Shown: positions 1-7,051, counted from the stretch's first letter. The stretch is 15,038 bases of DNA from Actinomycetota bacterium (GCA_005883295.1 VAWV01000130.1:1-15038); one strand, 5' to 3'. The notes: generated by a model from the letters alone, not told the origin. Made by a program: numbers and translations.

Positions 1-134
1 GACGCATCGCCGGGCCCCTGGATCCGGTGCCAAGGCGGGACGGGGGTGTCCGTGTCGTCCACGAGCCCCGCCTCGAGCAGCTGGCGCAGCGTGGCCACCC
101 GGCCCGCCTGAACGTCGATGAAGAACACCCCCAC
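1..134 (-). CDS. Possible 5' end of a minus-strand gene, cut by the window edge
   Basis: Read on the minus strand from GTG at 134 (or GTG at 128), the first 134 bases are open and give a protein-like sequence, beginning VGVFFIDVQAGRVATLRQLL. About 93% of codons end in G or C, which fits coding sequence here. I do not recognise the family. Against it, there is no clear ribosome binding site and it would overlap the start of the recombinase at 118 head to head. A plus-strand reading frame ending with TAA at 147-149 is also open across this stretch but has weaker codon bias. It could be the tail of an upstream plus-strand gene. The call is tentative. Confidence 0.25.
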   Translation of the reverse strand, partial: MGVFFIDVQAGRVATLRQLLEAGLVDDTDTPVPPWHRIQGPGDA

Positions 135-1065
135 TGCCGGGCAGGGTAAGAGACCATCTGGGTGGGCGCGTGAGCTCGCCACCTTCGACGCCGCGCTGCG
201 CGCTCGCGCGATGGCCGAGAAGACGCGCCGCGCCTACGGCGTCGACCTACAGCAGCTTGCCGACTGGGCGGCTCGGCACGGCGTCGACGCCGCGTCGGTG
301 GACGCGCGCACGCTGCGGCGCTTCGCGGGCGTGCTCTCGGAGCGGGGGCTGTCGCGATCCACGATCGCCCGCAAGCTGGCGTCGATCCGCAGCTTCTACC
401 GGCACCTGGTGGAGCGCGGCGAGCTCGAGGCCAACCCGGCCGATCTCGTGGCGACGCCGAAGCGGGACTCCTACCTGCCGCGGGTGCTGCGCGCCGACGA
501 GGTGGCCGCGCTCCTCGACTCGATCCCCACCGCCGATCCCCTCGAGCTGCGCGACCGCGCGATGTTCGAGCTGGCCTACGCCGCCGGGCTGCGGGCCGAG
601 GAGATCGTGAACCTGGACGTGAGCGACGTGGATCCGGACGGCGAGGAGCTGCGGGTCAGCGGGAAGGGGGGCAGGACGCGGATCGTGCCGGCCGGCGAGC
701 CGGCCTGGCGGGCGATCGAGGCATACCTCGAGCGGGCTCGGCCGCGGCTCGCCGCTGCGGACGGCGGCGGTCCCGGCGTCCGGGTCGAGGCCGCGCTCTT
801 CCTATCGCGCCGCGGCCGCAGGCTCTCGACCTCGGACGTGAGGCGGCGCCTCGCCGTCCGGGTGCGGAGGATGGCGGCGGGAGCGGGGGTGTCGCCGCAC
901 ACGCTCCGCCACTCCTTCGCGACGCACCTGCTCGAGGGCGGAGCCGACCTGCGCGCCATCCAGGAGCTCCTGGGACACGCGAGCATAAGCACGACCCAGA
1001 CCTACACTCGGGTAGAGTCGGCCCGGCTTCGGAGGGAGTATTCCCGAGCTCATCCGCGGGCCTAG
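118..1065 (+). CDS. Xer-type tyrosine recombinase (XerC/XerD family)
   Basis: This is a 315-residue cytoplasmic site-specific recombinase. Members of this family resolve chromosome dimers at dif or integrate DNA. Residues about 17-100 form the N-terminal core-binding (SAM-like) domain, and about 120-310 the catalytic domain. The full catalytic set is visible: Arg159 (GLRAEE), Lys183 (GKGG), His261 and Arg264 (HTLRH), His287 (LLGHASI) and nucleophile Tyr296 (TYTRV). The length is normal for XerC/XerD. ATG 118 is the first start after an in-frame TGA at 109-111. There is no clear ribosome binding site, but later starts would cut into the N-terminal domain. It ends 11 bp before the sigma-factor gene, so the two are probably co-transcribed. 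Its chromosomal neighbours and lack of phage genes argue for a housekeeping Xer protein, but XerC cannot be told from XerD or a paralogue by eye. Confidence 0.93.
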   Translation: MKNTPTAGQGKRPSGWARELATFDAALRARAMAEKTRRAYGVDLQQLADWAARHGVDAASVDARTLRRFAGVLSERGLSRSTIARKLASIRSFYRHLVERGELEANPADLVATPKRDSYLPRVLRADEVAALLDSIPTADPLELRDRAMFELAYAAGLRAEEIVNLDVSDVDPDGEELRVSGKGGRTRIVPAGEPAWRAIEAYLERARPRLAAADGGGPGVRVEAALFLSRRGRRLSTSDVRRRLAVRVRRMAAGAGVSPHTLRHSFATHLLEGGADLRAIQELLGHASISTTQTYTRVESARLRREYSRAHPRA

Positions 1066-1076
1066 CGGGACTGGCA

Positions 1077-1865
1077 ATGGCTATCGGCGAGACGAACGTC
1101 AAGGCGGTCGAGCTCAAGGAGCTCTGGCGCCGCTACAAGGAGACCGGGGACCCTCGCGCCCGCGAGCAGCTGGTGCTGGCGTTCTCGCCGCTGGTCAAGT
1201 ACGTGGCCGGGCGGATGTCCACGGGCCTGCCCGCCCACGTGGAGGAGGCGGACCTCATCTCCTACGGCCTCCTCGGCCTGATCTCCGCGATCGAGCGCTT
1301 CGACCTCAGCCGGGAGATCAAGTTCGAGACCTTCGCGATGACCAGGATCAAGGGGTCGATCATCGACGAGCTCCGCTCGCTGGATTGGGTCCCGCGCTCG
1401 GTCAGGGCTAAGGCTCGCGAGATCGAGAAGGCCAACGCGAAGCTCGAGCACCAGCTCCACCGCGCGCCGACCGACGCCGAGGTCGCCAAGGAGCTCGATA
1501 TGTCGCTGGAGGACTTCAACGAGGCGCTCACGCGGATCTCGAACTCCTCGGTGGTGGCGCTGGACGAGCTGTGGACGCTGTCCGACGCCTCGGGCGACCA
1601 GGTCTCGCTGCTCGACACGATTCAGGATCCGGACGCCGTGGACCCGGCGCACGCGATGGACGTGACCGAGACGAAGGACCGCCTCGCCGACTCCATCGCC
1701 CGGCTCCCGGAGCGCGAGAAGCTCGTGATCGCCCTCTACTACTACGAGAACCTCACACTGCGCGAGATCGGCGAGGTGCTCGGTGTGACCGAGTCGCGCG
1801 TCTCCCAGCTCCACACCAAGGCGGTGCTGCGGCTGAAGTCGGCGCTTCAGACCGAGCAGGACTAG
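1077..1865 (+). CDS. whiG: RNA polymerase sigma factor, WhiG/FliA (sigma-28) family
   Basis: This 262-residue alternative sigma factor directs RNA polymerase to WhiG/FliA-type promoters. Region 2 lies at about residues 25-105, with LVKYVAGRMSTGLP, EEADLISYGLLGLI and KFETFAMTRIKGSIIDELR. The linker DWVPRSVR follows at 104-110 and region 3 at about 112-165. Region 4 is at about 200-255, with LPEREKLVIALYYYE and the helix-turn-helix LREIGEVLGVTESRVSQLHTKAV. From memory it follows Streptomyces WhiG closely along its whole length. In Streptomyces WhiG starts spore formation, and in motile bacteria FliA drives late flagellar genes. Which role applies cannot be read from this window, as no flagellar or sporulation genes are present. 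The start at 1077 has a weak GGGA upstream. No anti-sigma gene is adjacent. Confidence 0.93.
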   Translation: MAIGETNVKAVELKELWRRYKETGDPRAREQLVLAFSPLVKYVAGRMSTGLPAHVEEADLISYGLLGLISAIERFDLSREIKFETFAMTRIKGSIIDELRSLDWVPRSVRAKAREIEKANAKLEHQLHRAPTDAEVAKELDMSLEDFNEALTRISNSSVVALDELWTLSDASGDQVSLLDTIQDPDAVDPAHAMDVTETKDRLADSIARLPEREKLVIALYYYENLTLREIGEVLGVTESRVSQLHTKAVLRLKSALQTEQD

Positions 1866-1923
1866 TACCGGCGCCGCCCGCGGGCTATCGTCCGCTCTCC
1901 GAGCGAGAGAGAGGAGCGGCGCG

Positions 1924-3999
1924 ATGCCGAGGACGGAAGCCGACAAGATCCGCAACGTGGCCCTCGTAGGCCACCGAGGCAGCGGGAAGACCTCCCTTCA
2001 CGAGGCGCTCCTGTTTCAGGCGGGCGCGATCAACCGCCTTGGCTCGGTGGCGGACGGCTCGACGGTCTCCGACTCGGCCCCGGACGAGAAGTCGCGTGAG
2101 ATGTCGATCTCGTCGGCGCTGTCGTCGTTCGAGTGGGACGGCCGCAAGATCAACCTGATCGACACCCCGGGCGAGCCGAGCTTCGTGGCCGACGCGCTGG
2201 CGGCCCTGCGGGTGAGCGAGGGCGCGGTGTTCGTGGTGAACGCGGTGATGGGCGTCGAGGTGAACACCGACCGCCTCTGGCAGCGCGCGGCGGAGCTCGA
2301 GATGTCCCGGCTCGTCTTCATCAACATGCTCGACCGCGAGCGCGCCGACTTCTTCCGCTCGCTCGACTCGCTCAAGTCGGCGTTCGGCCCGCACGTCGTG
2401 GCCACGGAGATCCCGATCGGCAGCGAGCACGAGGTCTCCGGCGTGATCGATCTGATCGACATGAAGGCCTACGGCTACGAGGACGGCTCGCGCGACAACT
2501 GCAAGGAGATCCCGATCCCCGACCAGCTCCAGGCGCGGGCCGAGGAGTACCGCGAGAAGCTGATGGACGAGGTGGCGGAGAACTCGGACGAGCTGATGGA
2601 GCGCTACCTCGAGGGCGAGGAGATCTCGCACGACGAGCTGGTGACCACGCTCAAGAAGGGCGTCACCGAGGGCCACCTCTTCCCGGTCACCTGCGGCGTG
2701 GCCACGAAGAACCTCGCCACCAACCGGCTGCTCGATGCCTTCGTGGAGGATCTCCCGTCGCCCGTGATGAGCGGCGCCGTGACCGCGGGCGACCAGGTGC
2801 TTGAGCCGGACCCGGACAACCCGACGGTGGCCTTCGTCTTCAAGACGCTGGCCGACCCGTTCGCCGGCCGCATCAACCTCTTCCGCGTCTACCAGGGCAC
2901 GCTGAAGGCCGACTCCCAGGTCTACAACTGCCGGGCGCACGTGAAGGAGCGGATCGGGCAGCTGCTCGTCCCGCAGGGCAAGGAGATGGGGCACAGCGAC
3001 GAGTTCGGGCCCGGCGACATCGGCGCGGTGGCCAAGCTCAAGGAGACCCACGCGGGTGACATCCTGGCCGCAGGCGACGGCGATTACGCGCTCGCGCTCC
3101 CGCCGATTCCCGCGCCGGTGATGGCGTTCGCCATGGAGCCGAAGACCAAGGGCGACGAGGACAAGGTGTTCACCGCGCTCCGCCGCCTCCAGGAGGAGGA
3201 CCCCACGATCGACCTCCACCGCGACGCCCAGACCGGCGAGCAGATCGTGGCCGGCCTCTCGCAGATCCACGTCGAGGTGATCGTGGACCGGATGAAGGAG
3301 CGCTTCGGCGCCGAGGTCACCCTGAAGCCCCCGCGGGTGCCGTATCTCGAGACCATCAAGGGCAAGGCCAAGGCGCACGGCCGCTACAAGAAGCAGACCG
3401 GCGGCCGTGGCCAGTTCGGCGACTGCCACATCGAGATCGAGCCGCTGCCGCAGGGCGAGGGGTTCGAGTTCGTGAACGCGATCAAGGGCGGGGTGATCCC
3501 GAGCGGATTCATCCCCGCGGTGGAGAAGGGGATCCGCGAGGCCATGTCCGACGGCGTCGTCGCCGGCTACCCGGTGAAGGACCTGCGGGTGCGGCTGTAC
3601 GACGGCTCCTACCACTCGGTCGACTCGTCGGAGATGGCGTTCAAGATCGCCGGCTCGATGGCCTTCAAGCAGGCCGCCGAGCAGGCCGACCCGACGCTGC
3701 TCGAGCCGATCATGACGATCACCGTGACCGTGCCGGAGGCGTCGGTCGGCGACGTGATCGGCGACCTGAATGGGCGGCGCGGCCGGCCGCTTGGCATGGA
3801 GCCCAAGGGCGGGATGACCGAGGTGAAGGCCGAGGTGCCGATGTCCGAGGTCCTGAGCTACGCGCCCGACCTCCGCTCGATCACCGGCGGGCAGGGCGAC
3901 TACGCGATGGAGTTCGCCCGCTACGAGGAGGTGCCGGCGCACCTCGCCCAGAAGGTGATCTCCGCGGCCAGGGAAGAGGCCGAGGCGGTCAAGGCCTGA
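1924..3999 (+). CDS. EF-G-like translational GTPase paralogue with altered G motifs
   Basis: This 691-residue protein has the domain order of elongation factor G: GTPase (about 1-280), beta-barrel domain II (about 300-380), domain III, domain IV (about 470-590) and domain V to the C-terminus. Domain IV keeps GGRGQFGD, GVIPSGFIPAVEKGI and DGSYHSVDSSEMAFK. The P-loop is GHRGSGKT at 16-23 and the G5-like patch is TCGVATKN at 256-263. Three GTPase motifs differ from classical EF-G. The switch I RGIT is REMSIS (59-64). The G3 motif is DTPGE (80-84) instead of DTPGH, so the catalytic His is Glu84. The G4 motif is NMLD (134-137) instead of NKxD. It therefore belongs with the EF-G-like (EF-G2/FusA2-type) paralogues, whose function is poorly defined, and a canonical fusA should lie elsewhere. 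GAGGAG at 1911-1916 sits 7 nt before the ATG and fixes the start. Confidence 0.92.
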   Translation: MPRTEADKIRNVALVGHRGSGKTSLHEALLFQAGAINRLGSVADGSTVSDSAPDEKSREMSISSALSSFEWDGRKINLIDTPGEPSFVADALAALRVSEGAVFVVNAVMGVEVNTDRLWQRAAELEMSRLVFINMLDRERADFFRSLDSLKSAFGPHVVATEIPIGSEHEVSGVIDLIDMKAYGYEDGSRDNCKEIPIPDQLQARAEEYREKLMDEVAENSDELMERYLEGEEISHDELVTTLKKGVTEGHLFPVTCGVATKNLATNRLLDAFVEDLPSPVMSGAVTAGDQVLEPDPDNPTVAFVFKTLADPFAGRINLFRVYQGTLKADSQVYNCRAHVKERIGQLLVPQGKEMGHSDEFGPGDIGAVAKLKETHAGDILAAGDGDYALALPPIPAPVMAFAMEPKTKGDEDKVFTALRRLQEEDPTIDLHRDAQTGEQIVAGLSQIHVEVIVDRMKERFGAEVTLKPPRVPYLETIKGKAKAHGRYKKQTGGRGQFGDCHIEIEPLPQGEGFEFVNAIKGGVIPSGFIPAVEKGIREAMSDGVVAGYPVKDLRVRLYDGSYHSVDSSEMAFKIAGSMAFKQAAEQADPTLLEPIMTITVTVPEASVGDVIGDLNGRRGRPLGMEPKGGMTEVKAEVPMSEVLSYAPDLRSITGGQGDYAMEFARYEEVPAHLAQKVISAAREEAEAVKA

Positions 4000-4005
4000 A
4001 CCCGT

Positions 4006-4028
4006 GCGCGCAGCGGCGTTTTGCGCGC
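4006..4028 (+). other. Hairpin just downstream of the EF-G-like gene
   Basis: GCGCGCA (4006-4012) pairs perfectly with TGCGCGC (4022-4028) around a 9-nt loop, 6 bp after the stop codon. There is no T-run after it on the plus strand, so it is not a standard intrinsic terminator. It may still help end or protect the transcript. Confidence 0.35.
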
Positions 4029-4081
4029 CTAAAATCGGAAAATCCGCAGTAAATCGGCCCTAAACGCGCCGTTCCTGGCGC

Positions 4082-4087
4082 TAGAGT
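4082..4087 (+). promoter_or_regulatory. -10-like hexamer for a probable leaderless transcript
   Basis: TAGAGT lies 8 nt before the GTG at 4096, and no ribosome binding site precedes that GTG. The spacing is that of an actinobacterial leaderless promoter (TANNNT, transcription starting at the start codon). The preceding 4029-4065 is unusually AT-rich and carries short repeats. No -35 consensus is visible. Confidence 0.4.
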
Positions 4088-4095
4088 CGGCGCTG

Positions 4096-4845
4096 GTGAA
4101 GAAGGAGCTGCAACCGTGGCACGAGGAGATCGTGTGCGATGTCTGTGGGCGCACGATGCTCAAGGGGGAGCGCGCTGAGCCGTACCTCGCGCCCGGAGGT
4201 CAGCGCATGCTCGTGTGCGAGCTGTGCACCGACCGGGCCAGCGCGGAGGGCTGGATCCGCGAGTCCGCGCACGGCGAGCTTCCAACGGCCCTGCGCAGGC
4301 ACGAGCCGCGCCGGTCCATCCTCTCCCGCCTGCGGCGGCGCGCCGACCCGGCGGCTCCGCGCGGGGACGGCCTGGTCGCCGCGGAAGCGGACGGCAAGCG
4401 ACCGGACTGGGCCGACGGAGGTGCGGCCGCGGGGCACGGCCCCGAGCTGGCGCAGGAGTTCGCCACTGACCGTCAGTTCACCCGCCCAAAGGATCCCCGC
4501 CACGTGCGGGCGATCCCGACCAACGCGCAGGCGAAGGTGGAGCGCGCGGTGGACGTCTTCAACGGCTCGGAGCACACCAGGACGGTCGCGGGAATCTCCC
4601 GCAGCCTCGGCGAGCCGTGGGTCAACGTGACCCCGTCCGGCGAGGTGCCGAGCGAGGTGGCGATCGTTGTCGCCTGGGAGCTCTCCTGGTACCACTACCG
4701 CGTGGACCTCGGCGCGGAGCACGACCCCGTCACGCTGGTCGCGAAGGGGCACGAGCTGGAAGAGCTCGACGCGTGGGCCCGTGAGTGGAACGCCGCCGCG
4801 GTGCACGACGGCCGGGTGGTGCTGGGGGTGGGCTCGCCAGGATGA
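4096..4845 (+). CDS. Zinc-ribbon protein of unknown function
   Basis: This 249-residue protein starts with a probable zinc ribbon. Cys14 and Cys17 (CDVCG) and Cys41 and Cys44 (CELC) form two CxxC pairs 23 residues apart. A basic, low-complexity linker (about 65-130, rich in Arg, Ala and Gly) follows. The C-terminal domain (about 135-249) looks folded: RAIPTNAQAKVERAVDVFN, then WELSWYHYRVDL and a closing GHELEELDAWAREWNAAA helix. I do not recognise the family. A nucleic-acid-binding or regulatory role is possible from the ribbon and basic linker but is inference. GTG 4096 is chosen because a later start would remove the first CxxC, and a -10-like TAGAGT at 4082-4087 fits a leaderless start. 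It overlaps the next gene by ATGA and is probably co-transcribed with the RNase H-like gene. Confidence 0.8.
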   Translation: MKKELQPWHEEIVCDVCGRTMLKGERAEPYLAPGGQRMLVCELCTDRASAEGWIRESAHGELPTALRRHEPRRSILSRLRRRADPAAPRGDGLVAAEADGKRPDWADGGAAAGHGPELAQEFATDRQFTRPKDPRHVRAIPTNAQAKVERAVDVFNGSEHTRTVAGISRSLGEPWVNVTPSGEVPSEVAIVVAWELSWYHYRVDLGAEHDPVTLVAKGHELEELDAWAREWNAAAVHDGRVVLGVGSPG

Positions 4846-5063
4846 TCTACTGCGTCGTGCCCCAGGCGCTCGAGGCGGAGCTCTTCGAGAAGCTGAATGA
4901 GTACTACCGCGACGACCCCAACGTCGAGGTCATCGTGGACCGCCGATCCGGCCCTGACCGGCGCAAGGCCCAGGGCGCGACCGGCCCCGACGAGCGGCGC
5001 GAGATCCGGGACCGCCGCCATCGTCGCGTGCCCGGCACCTTCCCGCCCACGCATTCGGGCTAG
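4842..5063 (+). CDS. Small charged protein with DRR motifs, unknown function
   Basis: This 73-residue protein starts at ATG 4842, which overlaps the previous stop (ATGA), suggesting translational coupling. The N-terminal half reads as a short alpha/beta unit (MIYCVVP, then EAELFEKLNEYY, then NVEVIVDRR). The C-terminal half is dominated by repeated DRR/ERR groups: VDRRSGPDRR, DERREIRDRRHRR. Such arginine-aspartate tracts recur in small actinobacterial hypothetical proteins, but I know no assigned function. The basic tail could bind RNA or DNA (inference). A longer version from 4785 is open, but its first 19 residues (Arg/Gly-rich) look like the neighbouring gene read in another frame. The next gene begins 2 bp after the stop. 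Confidence 0.75.
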   Translation: MIYCVVPQALEAELFEKLNEYYRDDPNVEVIVDRRSGPDRRKAQGATGPDERREIRDRRHRRVPGTFPPTHSG

Positions 5064-5065
5064 GC

Positions 5066-5410
5066 GTGTCCGAGTCCGTGGTCGTCCACGTGGACGGCGG
5101 CGCGCGGGGGAACCCCGGTCCCGCCGCGGTGGCGGCGGTGGCCACCGAGCCCGACGGCTCGGTGCTGGGGGAGCGAAGTGCCTACATCGGCGAGGCGACC
5201 AACAACGTGGCCGAGTACCGGGCGGTACTGCTGGGGCTCGAGCTGGCGCGGTCCCTGGGCGCCCGCTCGATCGAGGTCGTGAACGACTCCGAGCTGGTGG
5301 CCCGCCAGATCGGCGGCCAGTACAAGGTCAAGCACGCCGGGCTCAGGCCGCTCTTCCTCGAGACCATGAAGGCGCTCCGGGAGTTCGATCGCTGGTCGGT
5401 CCGATCGTGA
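5066..5410 (+). CDS. RNase HI-like protein, C-terminally truncated
   Basis: RNase HI cuts the RNA strand of RNA-DNA hybrids using two metal ions held by four acidic residues. Three are visible here: Asp10 (VHVDGGARGNPGP), Glu50 (TNNVAEYRAVLLGLELA) and Asp74 (VVNDSELVARQI). The protein stops at residue 114 right after FDRWSVRS. Related proteins continue with a segment of the type HVPRxxNxxAD, which carries the fourth acidic residue and the flexible-loop His. I find that segment in none of the three frames after the stop. The gene is therefore shortened by roughly 20-35 residues, and activity is doubtful or altered. The GTG start is 2 bp after the preceding stop and gives the expected N-terminus. 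A large palindrome begins 7 bp after the stop. Confidence 0.8.
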   Translation: MSESVVVHVDGGARGNPGPAAVAAVATEPDGSVLGERSAYIGEATNNVAEYRAVLLGLELARSLGARSIEVVNDSELVARQIGGQYKVKHAGLRPLFLETMKALREFDRWSVRS

Positions 5411-5417
5411 CTACCGC

Positions 5418-5464
5418 CGCTGTGTTGATCTGACCCCGCATACGGGGGTCTAGTCAACACAGCG
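5418..5464. repeat. Large imperfect palindrome after the truncated RNase H gene
   Basis: Two 20-base arms (5418-5437 and 5445-5464) are inverted copies with 17 of 20 positions paired: 11 bp (CGCTGTGTTGA), 3 mismatches, then 6 bp (GACCCC). The loop is the 7 nt GCATACG. No T-run follows on either strand, so it is not a typical intrinsic terminator. It could be a REP-like or miniature mobile element, a transcript-end structure, or a scar from the event that shortened the RNase H gene. Confidence 0.7.
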
Positions 5465-5469
5465 CCACG

Positions 5470-5493
5470 AAAAAGGCCTCCCGCAGGAGGCCT
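5470..5493 (-). terminator. Intrinsic terminator of tRNA-Gly
   Basis: On the minus strand AGGCCTCC, loop TGCG, GGAGGCCT is followed by a T-run (TTTT). The perfect 8-bp stem (5474-5481 with 5486-5493) starts about 8 nt after the 3' end of tRNA-Gly, so it ends that transcript. Confidence 0.85.
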
Positions 5494-5501
5494 CTCGAGA
5501 A

Positions 5502-5575
5502 AGCGGATGATGGGATTCGAACCCACGACCTTCGCCATGGCAAGGCGACGCTCTAGCCAACTGAGCTACATCCGC
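5502..5575 (-). tRNA. tRNA-Gly (anticodon GCC)
   Basis: The minus strand folds as a standard cloverleaf. The acceptor GCGGATG pairs with CATCCGC, the D-stem is GCTC/GAGC, and the anticodon stem TCGCC/GGCGA encloses loop TTGCCAT. The T-arm is GTGGG-TTCGAAT-CCCAT, with the outer pair G-T. The anticodon GCC reads GGC/GGU glycine codons, U33 is present, and the discriminator is U. CCA is not encoded and must be added by the CCA-adding enzyme. Confidence 0.96.
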
Positions 5576-5585
5576 GCGGTGGCCG

Positions 5586-5591
5586 AGTATA
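5586..5591 (-). promoter_or_regulatory. -10 element for tRNA-Gly
   Basis: On the minus strand TATACT ends 10 nt before the tRNA 5' end and matches the TATAAT consensus at five of six positions. No good -35 match is visible at normal spacing. The 116 bp between the two divergent tRNA genes (5576-5691) hold no coding sequence that I can support. Confidence 0.5.
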
Positions 5592-5691
5592 GCCCTGGAT
5601 TCGGCCTCCGAAGCCTCGGGCTTTAGCCCTCCGCGGGGGCGCCGTGCCGACGATACGACGGCGGATGGCGCCGCTACGCTCCCGATGCCAC

Positions 5692-5762
5692 GGCGCCGTG
5701 GCGGAGTGGTTACGCAGCGGCCTGCAAAGCCGTTTACACCGGTTCGATTCCGGTCGGCGCCT
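5692..5762 (+). tRNA. tRNA-Cys (anticodon GCA)
   Basis: A complete cloverleaf is present. The acceptor GGCGCCG pairs with CGGCGCC, and the anticodon stem GCGGC/GCCGT encloses loop CTGCAAA with U33 and anticodon GCA. The T-arm is ACCGG-TTCGATT-CCGGT. The discriminator is U, as expected for Cys. CCA is not encoded. It is transcribed away from tRNA-Gly. A possible -10 (TACGCT) lies at 5675-5680. Confidence 0.95.
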
Positions 5763-5791
5763 TGCTCTTGAGGCCGGACCAGCAGACCCGG

Positions 5792-7051
5792 GTGCCGCGC
5801 CTGCCCGCCCTCGACGGGGTTCGGGGCTACGCGATCCTCGGGGTGGTCGCGCTGCACCTGTTCGGCGCCGCGGGATTCCTCCAGCACCGGGGCACCACGC
5901 CCGACGTCGTGATCTGGGGCCTCCTGGGGAACGTGATCGACGTGTTCTTCATCATCAGCGGCTTCGGGCTGTTCCTGCCCACGGTTGTCCGGGGCGGCCG
6001 CTTCGGCAGCCTGCGGCAGTACGCGGTCGACAGGGCGGCGCGGCTCCTGCCGGCCTACTGGCTGAGCCTCGCGCTGGCGCTCGTGCTCATCGCGCTCGTG
6101 CCCACCCATCCGCCGCTGGCCATGCCCGGGATCTCGAGCGTGGCGTTGCATATCGGGGGCGTGGCGTATCCCGCGAGGCTTGTCGACCCGAACCTGATGG
6201 TGGGGTTCGGCGTCAACTGGCCGCTCTGGATGATCTCGGTCCTGCTTGGCCTCTACCTGGTCCTGCCGCTGATCGCCCGGCTCTACTTCCGGCATCCGCT
6301 TCTGGGCCTGGCGGTGGCGGCGGCGATCACGCTCGCGTGGCGAGAGGGGGCGCTGCACGCCACCGCCGTGTACTCCGCGCTCGGCGGCGTTCCGTCGCCC
6401 TTCATGACGATCGTGCTCACGGACCAGCTGCCCGGCTGGGCCTTCTCGTTTGCGCTGGGCATGACGGCGGCGTGGCTGTACGTGCGCGTCCTGGCACAGC
6501 GGGAGCGCGGCTGGATCGAGTCCCGGGCAGCCCTGGCGATGCTCGTCGCGGTCCCCGCCTACGCGCTCTTCGCCTACCTGTTCGGCCGCTCCGCCTCCAC
6601 CGCACTGCCCCAGATCGGAGGAGCCGTCGCACGCAGCTCACCGCTCCTGACAGTGGCGTGCTCGGCTTCGCGCGCACTGCTCATCGGGGCGATCGCGCTG
6701 GCCCCGGCATGGATCCAGCGGCCGTTCGCGAACCGCGCCTCGCGCACGCTCGCGGAGTGCAGCTACGGCCTCTACCTCGTGCACATGATCGTGATCATGT
6801 TCGCGAGCCGCCTCGTGGCCCTGCCGAGGAACGCCTCGCTGGAGGCGCTCCTCGGCTGGACCGCGATCGTGCTTCCCGTGTCGCTCGCATGCGGGTGGTT
6901 GTCGTTCCGCTACGTCGAGCGACCGGCCCGGCGCTGGGCGGGCAGCCGCGCCTACGGGGCCGGCGGGATCTCGTGGTTCGCCCGGAACACGTCGTCCGGG
7001 TCGTACTGGGCCTTCACGCGGCGCAGGCGGTCCGAGGCCTCGGGCGTGTAG
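5792..7051 (+). CDS. Membrane acyltransferase (acyltransferase 3 family) with an unusual C-terminal tail
   Basis: This integral membrane protein of about 419 residues is of the OafA/acyltransferase-3 type. The family O-acylates sugars, lipids or peptides at the membrane. Seen here are PALDGVRGYAILGVVALHLF with the family His at about residue 22, FFIISGFGLF, RAARLLPAYWLSL, NWPLWMISVLLGLYLVLPL and the closing YGLYLVHMIVIMF and SFRYVERPARRW. Roughly ten hydrophobic segments are present. GTG 5792 is chosen because it begins just before the family's PALDG motif. TTG starts at 5762 and 5768 are in frame, but 5762 would overlap the tRNA. No ribosome binding site is clear. The last 32-33 residues (from about 6952) are read antisense to a degraded oxidoreductase gene and are probably not native. 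The acceptor substrate cannot be deduced. Confidence 0.85.
   Translation: MPRLPALDGVRGYAILGVVALHLFGAAGFLQHRGTTPDVVIWGLLGNVIDVFFIISGFGLFLPTVVRGGRFGSLRQYAVDRAARLLPAYWLSLALALVLIALVPTHPPLAMPGISSVALHIGGVAYPARLVDPNLMVGFGVNWPLWMISVLLGLYLVLPLIARLYFRHPLLGLAVAAAITLAWREGALHATAVYSALGGVPSPFMTIVLTDQLPGWAFSFALGMTAAWLYVRVLAQRERGWIESRAALAMLVAVPAYALFAYLFGRSASTALPQIGGAVARSSPLLTVACSASRALLIGAIALAPAWIQRPFANRASRTLAECSYGLYLVHMIVIMFASRLVALPRNASLEALLGWTAIVLPVSLACGWLSFRYVERPARRWAGSRAYGAGGISWFARNTSSGSYWAFTRRRRSEASGV

Noticed and set aside
118..1065. The tyrosine recombinase as an integrase marking a genomic island at a tRNA
   Set aside because: No tRNA or att repeat lies next to it, and its neighbours are a sigma factor and an EF-G-like gene, so a housekeeping Xer role fits better.
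1885..3942. A 685-codon open frame on the minus strand opposite the EF-G-like gene
   Set aside because: It is rich in His, Arg, Leu and Val with no recognisable motif, and is the usual antisense shadow of a GC-rich gene. The plus strand has a full EF-G domain set and a good ribosome binding site.
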